Below are positions 59,696-64,000 of a DNA stretch of 64,000 nt, piece by piece (positions within the stretch are counted from its first letter, which is position 1; each line of letters begins with the position of its first letter). This stretch comes from an uncultured Bacteroidales bacterium (GTDB taxonomy: Bacteria; Bacteroidota; Bacteroidia; Bacteroidales; Paludibacteraceae). The position numbers and the translations under genes are program-made. The DNA lies in contig CAKULK010000002.1 of assembly GCA_934667275.1 (NCBI GenBank), forward strand, positions 1 to 64,000, read 5' to 3'. The notes under the pieces were generated by a model, which was given only the letters and a program-made list of their open reading frames with translations, was not told where the DNA came from and did no database searches.

Positions 59696-62600
59696 TTATG
59701 CTTTTCGTATGTTGATGTTTACGGTATAGCCGTCCATATCAATGGATTGGGGATCTGCGACTTTCTCCACGAGGGTGAGCGAAGTAGCGAGAACTTGCGA
59801 AGCGATGTAGTCGCGGCAGTGCTCTACGGCGGCGGCAGTCTCATCGTGTCGCTCTATCTCGATGGCGATACGGTCAGTAATCTCCAAGCCCGAGGTCTTG
59901 CGCAGGTTCTGAATACGGTTAATCAGTTCGCGCGCGATACCCTCTTCGATAAGGGCGTCGTTGAGTTCGATGTCGAGGGCAATGGTCAGAATACCGTTGT
60001 TCGCCACGAGCCAGCCCGGCATATCCTCGGTGATAATATCCACATCCTCGGCAACCAAGTCAATATCCAACAGACGGAACGTACCTGTCGCCTCGAACTG
60101 CGCAATCTCTTCCTGTGTCATTTGGGCGATAGCCGCTGCGAGTTCTTTCATCTTGCCGCCCACTTTCTTGCCCAACACCTTGAAGTTCGGCTTGATTTTC
60201 TTCACTAATTTCACCTCCGAGTTCTCGGCGGTGGTAATCACCAACTCCTTCACGTTCACCTCGCTCTTGATTAGGTCCTGCACATGGAGCAGGGCTTGCA
60301 GCGTCTCTTTGTCGGGCGCAGGGATAACGGCTTTCTGCAACGGCTGGCGCACGTTCTTCTCGGCACGTTTGCGCAAACTGAGGATCATCGATGTAGCCTG
60401 TTGCGCAAGATACATACTGCGCTCCAAATCTTTGTTAATCAATGCTTCGTCGGCTTTCGGCCAGTTGCTCAGGTGCACGGTCTCGCTGGTCAGGTCGCGG
60501 TAGAGACGGTCGGCAAAGAACGGTGCATTCGGTGCCATCAGTTGTGCCACGGTCTTCAGACAGGTGTAGAGCGTGGTGTATGCCGCCTGCTTGTCGGCAT
60601 CCATCTCGCCGCCCCAGAAACGCTTGCGGTTGAGACGCACGTACCAGTTGCTCAGGTCGTCCTGCACAAAATCGGAGATAGCACGCCCCGCCTTGGTCGG
60701 TTCATACGCCTCATAATCGGCTGTAACCTCCTGAACAAGCGAGTTCAAACGGCTCAAGATCCACTTGTCAATCTCGGTAAATTGTGCATTCTGCATTGTG
60801 CATTGTGCATTGTCCCAGCCGTCCACATTGGCGTATAATGCAAAGAAACTGTACGTGTTGTAGAGCGTTCCGAAGAACTTGCGGCGCACCTCGTCCACAC
60901 CTTCGGGGTCGAACTTGAGGTTATCCCACGGACTGGAGTTGGTGAGCATATACCAGCGCACAGGGTCGGCGCCGTACTTGTCGAGGGTGGCAAACGGATC
61001 GACCGCATTGCCCAAGCGTTTCGACATCTTGTTGCCGTTCTTGTCAAGCACCAAACCGTTGGAAATCACGTTCTTGTATGCCACTTTGTCCTCAATCATC
61101 GTATGGATGGCATGGAGCGTAAAGAACCAGCCGCGGGTCTGGTCTACGCCCTCGCAGATGAAGTCTGCCGTGCGCGGAGCGTCCTGGTTCTCAAACGGAT
61201 AGTGGTTCTGTGCATACGGCATCGCACCCGAATCAAACCATACGTCAATCAGGTCGAGTTCGCGCTTCATCGGCTTGCCGCTCGGCGAGCAGAGAATGAT
61301 GCCGTCCACGTACGGGCGGTGCAGGTCAATCACCGACGGGTCGTAGTTCGCCTTCGAGTAGTCGCCCACCACGTGTTTCGGGTAGGGATTTTCTTTCATA
61401 AAGCCCGCCTTGATGGACTTGTCTATCTCCTCGAACAGTTCTTTGATCGAACCGATACATATCTCCTCTTTGCCGTCCTCGGTGCGCCAGATAGGCAGTG
61501 GCGTACCCCAGTAGCGCGAGCGGGACAGGTTCCAGTCATTCAAGTTTTCGAGCCACTTGCCGAAACGCCCCGTACCCGTCGATTCGGGTTGCCAGTTGAT
61601 TGTGTTGTTCAGGCGGATCATCTCCTCGCGTGCTTTGGTGGAGCGGATAAACCACGAGTCTAACGGATAATAGAGCACCGGTTTGTCGGTGCGCCAGCAG
61701 TGCGGATAATTATGCACGTGCTTCTCGATGCGGAAGGCTTTGTTTTCGGCTTTCAGCACCATACAGATGCTGATGTCGAGGGTCTCGTCTTTGTCCGTCA
61801 GGTTAGGGTCGTAGGCATTCTTTACGAAGCGTCCCGCCCACGGGCGGTATGCCTCTGTATCAATATGTTTTGCCACAAACGCATCGTCCAGATCTTCGAG
61901 CAGGAAGAACTTGCCCGTCATATCCACCATCGGGCGTTGCTCGCCTTTCTTGGTCAGGAAGACCATACCGGGGATATTCGCTTTCTTTGCCACAAACGCA
62001 TCGTCCGCACCAAACGTCGGCGCGATATGCACGATACCCGTACCCTCCTCGGTGGTTACATAGTCGCCTGCAATCACGCGGAACGCATCGCCATCTGGCT
62101 TTGCCCACGGGATGAGTTGCTCATATTCCATGCCGACCAAGTCGGTACCCTTGCCGCGCCAGAGTATCTCGGGGGCTTCGCCCAACTCTTTGCTATAGGT
62201 CGCTACACACGCCTCTGCCAGCAGGTAGAGGGTAGGAATCTTGGTGTAGGGGTTCTCGCCGCGCACCACCACATAATCAATCTTCGGCCCTACGCAGAGG
62301 GCGGTATTGCTCGGCAATGTCCACGGCGTAGTTGTCCACGCAAGGGCATACAAGTTGAGAGTTGAGAGTTGAGAGTTGAGAGCAGTGGTCAGTTGAGAGT
62401 TCAAAGTGGTCAGTTTGAACTGCGCAGTGCAAGTCGTATCCTTCACATCCCGATAGCACCCGGGCTGGTTCAACTCGTGCGACGACAAGCCCGTACCCGC
62501 AGCAGGCGAGTAAGGCTGGATGGTATAGCCCTTGTAGAGGTAGCCGTTCTCGTACAGGCGTTTGAGCAGGTACCACAGGGTCTCGATATACTTGTTGTCG

Positions 62601-63052
62601 TAGGTGATATACGGGTTCTCCAAATCCACCCAATAGCCCATCTGTTTGGTGAGGTTGGTCCACTCCGTGGTATATTTCATCACCTCGCGGCGGCAGGCGG
62701 CGTTGTACTCGTCCACGCTGATTTTCTTGCCAATATCCTCTTTGGTGATACCCAGCATCTTCTCCACACCGAGTTCTACGGGCAGACCGTGGGTGTCCCA
62801 ACCTGCTTTGCGCTGCACCTGATAGCCCTGCATCGTCTTGTAGCGGCAGAAAGTGTCCTTGATCGTACGCGCCAGCACGTGGTGAATACCCGGCATACCA
62901 TTTGCCGAAGGGGGACCTTCGAAGAACAGGAACGCGGGGTGTCCCTCGCGTGTTTCGACACTCTTGTGAAACAGGTCTTCCTTCTCCCAGTCAGCCAGCA
63001 CCTCGCGGCTGAGTTCCGGCAAATTCAGTTGTTTGTACTCCTTAAATTTCAT
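59696..63052 (-). CDS. ileS: isoleucyl-tRNA synthetase with two repeat-derived segments
   Basis: This 1,118-residue class I synthetase has the HIGH motif in PGIHHVLART near residue 55, the editing-domain sequence WTTTPWTLPSNTAL near 240, and the KMSKS motif in NKMSKRLGNAVDP near 680. The C-terminal anticodon-binding and tail domains end in VNINIRKA. Two places differ from relatives. Residues about 216-235 (TTLNSQLTTALNSQLSTLNL), just before the editing domain, and about 746-756 (NAQCTMQNAQF), at the start of the anticodon domain, are both encoded by 7-bp-period arrays. The reading frame stays intact through both, and all motifs are present, so the enzyme should work. Confidence 0.95.
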   Translation of the reverse strand: MKFKEYKQLNLPELSREVLADWEKEDLFHKSVETREGHPAFLFFEGPPSANGMPGIHHVLARTIKDTFCRYKTMQGYQVQRKAGWDTHGLPVELGVEKMLGITKEDIGKKISVDEYNAACRREVMKYTTEWTNLTKQMGYWVDLENPYITYDNKYIETLWYLLKRLYENGYLYKGYTIQPYSPAAGTGLSSHELNQPGCYRDVKDTTCTAQFKLTTLNSQLTTALNSQLSTLNLYALAWTTTPWTLPSNTALCVGPKIDYVVVRGENPYTKIPTLYLLAEACVATYSKELGEAPEILWRGKGTDLVGMEYEQLIPWAKPDGDAFRVIAGDYVTTEEGTGIVHIAPTFGADDAFVAKKANIPGMVFLTKKGEQRPMVDMTGKFFLLEDLDDAFVAKHIDTEAYRPWAGRFVKNAYDPNLTDKDETLDISICMVLKAENKAFRIEKHVHNYPHCWRTDKPVLYYPLDSWFIRSTKAREEMIRLNNTINWQPESTGTGRFGKWLENLNDWNLSRSRYWGTPLPIWRTEDGKEEICIGSIKELFEEIDKSIKAGFMKENPYPKHVVGDYSKANYDPSVIDLHRPYVDGIILCSPSGKPMKRELDLIDVWFDSGAMPYAQNHYPFENQDAPRTADFICEGVDQTRGWFFTLHAIHTMIEDKVAYKNVISNGLVLDKNGNKMSKRLGNAVDPFATLDKYGADPVRWYMLTNSSPWDNLKFDPEGVDEVRRKFFGTLYNTYSFFALYANVDGWDNAQCTMQNAQFTEIDKWILSRLNSLVQEVTADYEAYEPTKAGRAISDFVQDDLSNWYVRLNRKRFWGGEMDADKQAAYTTLYTCLKTVAQLMAPNAPFFADRLYRDLTSETVHLSNWPKADEALINKDLERSMYLAQQATSMILSLRKRAEKNVRQPLQKAVIPAPDKETLQALLHVQDLIKSEVNVKELVITTAENSEVKLVKKIKPNFKVLGKKVGGKMKELAAAIAQMTQEEIAQFEATGTFRLLDIDLVAEDVDIITEDMPGWLVANNGILTIALDIELNDALIEEGIARELINRIQNLRKTSGLEITDRIAIEIERHDETAAAVEHCRDYIASQVLATSLTLVEKVADPQSIDMDGYTVNINIRKA
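60785..60812 (-). repeat. 7-bp-period array inside ileS (TGCATTG units)
   Basis: TGCATTC, then TGCATTG three times, in plus-strand reading. It is read as QCTMQNAQ on the coding strand. Confidence 0.92.
62354..62381 (-). repeat. 7-bp-period array inside ileS (GTTGAGA units)
   Basis: GTTGAGA four times without mismatch, then a further copy at 62,393. The coding strand gives LNSQLSTLNL-like residues. The same wording occurs in the intergenic array at 22,721-22,741. Confidence 0.93.
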
Positions 63053-63080
63053 ATCTCGTTTTGTTTTCTGCTTAACCTTT

Positions 63081-63108
63081 TATATGTATACGCGCGCGTA
63101 CACATATA
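63081..63108. other. palindrome in the ileS leader
   Basis: TATATGTATACGCG is followed directly by CGCGTACACATATA, a 14-bp inverted repeat with one mismatch, between the ileS promoter and start codon. It could be a regulator site or an RNA hairpin. Confidence 0.6.
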
Positions 63109-63113
63109 GCCCA

Positions 63114-63144
63114 CAAAGATACTGCTTTTTTTGTATGTTTGCAA
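63114..63144 (-). promoter_or_regulatory. promoter of the ileS operon
   Basis: On the minus strand TTG (63142-63144), a 20-bp spacer and TATCTTTG (63114-63121), giving a leader of about 55 nt. Confidence 0.75.
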
Positions 63145-63200
63145 ATTTAATTTCCCACTTTTCTTCTTTTTGAGAAAAGACCCGCAAAAATAGGGGATTT

Positions 63201-63233
63201 TGTTAGAGGATGGTTATATGTTGGTTATAGGAT
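63201..63233. repeat. 11-bp-period array (three units)
   Basis: TGTTAGAGGAT, GGTTATATGTT and GGTTATAGGAT in exact register, between the divergent ileS and cysS promoters. The complement resembles the array at 35,955. Apart from promoters, palindrome and array I see nothing else in the spacer 63,053-63,408. Confidence 0.85.
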
Positions 63234-63345
63234 AGTGTTTTTGCGGAACTCATGATGGTGGTCTGTGGGTTCTGTCGATACGGGTGTTGTTACGCCGCCT
63301 TTCTGCTCCTTGTCGCGTTTTTTGTCCTAATCTGCTGATTTTTTC

Positions 63346-63376
63346 TTGCATAAGTACGTTTTTTTTTTTATCTTTG
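63346..63376 (+). promoter_or_regulatory. promoter of cysS
   Basis: TTG (63346-63348), a 20-bp spacer and TATCTTTG (63369-63376), about 32 bp before the ATG. Confidence 0.75.
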
Positions 63377-63408
63377 CAGGCTAAATACGAATCTTACAAA
63401 GATATATT

Positions 63409-64000
63409 ATGTTGCAGATTTACAATACACTCTCCCGCACCAAGGAGTATTTCCGCCCCCTCCACGAGGGGCACGTGGGCATGTACGTATGCGGTCCCAC
63501 CGTCTATGGCGATGCCCACTTGGGGCACGCGCGTCCCGCTATCACATTCGACGTCTTGTTTCGTTATCTCCAATACCTCGGCTACAAGGTGCGCTACGTG
63601 CGCAATATCACGGATGTCGGGCACCTTGAGCACGATGCCGACGAGGGCGAGGACAAGATTGAGAAGAAGGCGCGCCTTGAGCAACTGGAGCCTATGGAGA
63701 TAGTGCAGTACTACACCAACCGCTATCACCACGACATGGAACTGCTTGGAGTCCTCCCACCGAGCATCGAACCGCATGCCAGCGGGCATATCATCGAGCA
63801 GGAGGCGTTTGTGCAGAAGATTCTCGACCACGGCTATGCCTATGTCGTCAACGGCAGCGTCTATATGGACGTGGAGAAATATGCCAAGGACTTCCCCTAC
63901 GGCAAACTCTCGGGGCGCAACCTCGAGGATATCAAGACCGAGACCCGCGAGTTGGACGGGCAGCAGGAGAAGAAGCACAGTTACGACTTTGCACTTTGGA
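63409..64000 (+). CDS. cysS: cysteinyl-tRNA synthetase, 5' part (runs off the window)
   Basis: The frame opens at ATG 63,409 and is open to the window end (197 codons). It encodes the CysRS start: YNTLSRTKEYFRPL, then MYVCGPTVYGDAHLGHARP with the first zinc-ligand Cys and the HIGH motif (HLGH), then YVRNITDVGHLEHDADEGED. The class I core continues to the end of the window. It is transcribed away from ileS, with both promoters in the shared spacer. Confidence 0.95.
   Translation, partial: MLQIYNTLSRTKEYFRPLHEGHVGMYVCGPTVYGDAHLGHARPAITFDVLFRYLQYLGYKVRYVRNITDVGHLEHDADEGEDKIEKKARLEQLEPMEIVQYYTNRYHHDMELLGVLPPSIEPHASGHIIEQEAFVQKILDHGYAYVVNGSVYMDVEKYAKDFPYGKLSGRNLEDIKTETRELDGQQEKKHSYDFALW

Noticed and set aside
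1..64000. tRNA, rRNA or a known riboswitch
   Set aside because: I saw no cloverleaf-like CCA-ended segment, no rRNA core sequence and no conserved riboswitch box. A covariance-model search would be decisive and could not be run.

Overview
The window looks like chromosomal DNA of a member of the order Bacteroidales. The evidence is the promoter grammar (a TTG element, a spacer of 19-20 bp, then TAnnTTTG, seen at about ten gene starts), the near absence of Shine-Dalgarno sequences, TonB-receptor/DUF4876/DUF6850 genes, lipoproteins, and large secreted proteins with C-terminal tails of the type IX secretion kind. I cannot name a genus. No tRNA, rRNA, CRISPR array, prophage or conjugative module was recognised.

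Layout. 0-3.7 kb: lipid A genes lpxC and lpxA, then glnS. 3.8-5.1 kb: an aldo/keto reductase and an HxlR regulator in one operon. 5.4-15.7 kb: a complete type I restriction-modification locus (hsdR, hsdM, hsdS) with its own tyrosine recombinase, a silent hsdS in opposite orientation and a third target-recognition cassette. Perfect inverted repeats of 60 and 176 bp make this a phase-variable hsdS shufflon. An AAA ATPase gene sits inside the invertible segment, and hsdR carries a one-base frameshift that cuts off its nuclease domain. 15.8-23.1 kb: a decaying region. Two outer-membrane proteins, an esterase, an AraC regulator and a nitroreductase/flavin-reductase fusion each carry a frameshift, stop or truncation, and one small ORF is a chimera of a permease N-terminus and an AraC C-terminus. 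An intact glycosyltransferase and an FMN-binding/4Fe-4S membrane protein lie among them.

23.4-35.9 kb: four co-directional genes for secreted or surface proteins, including a 2,116-residue protein with about ten repeats of about 110 residues, ending with an outer-membrane barrel protein that has a Q/E/T-rich linker. 36-39.9 kb: a MarC-family protein, a thioredoxin-fold lipoprotein without CXXC, a short QueG-like protein, rpiB and a radical SAM/SPASM protein, several overlapping. 39.9-45.6 kb: TonB receptor, DUF4876 and DUF6850 genes and a small membrane protein. 45.6-50.6 kb: a six-gene minus-strand operon of a nucleoside phosphorylase-like protein and five secreted proteins of unknown role. 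50.7-63.05 kb: minus-strand genes for a GH10-like hydrolase, a membrane protein, an M3 metallopeptidase, an AsmA-like protein, a lipoprotein and ileS. cysS starts at 63,409 and runs off the end.

The most unusual general signal is two classes of short tandem arrays spread over the whole window. One class has a period of exactly 7 bp, the other of exactly 11 bp. The motif differs from locus to locus while the period does not. The 11-bp arrays are all between genes. The 7-bp arrays are mostly between genes, but three lie in frame inside genes (two in ileS, one in the asmA-like gene). Together with the hsdS shufflon this is what I would follow up first.
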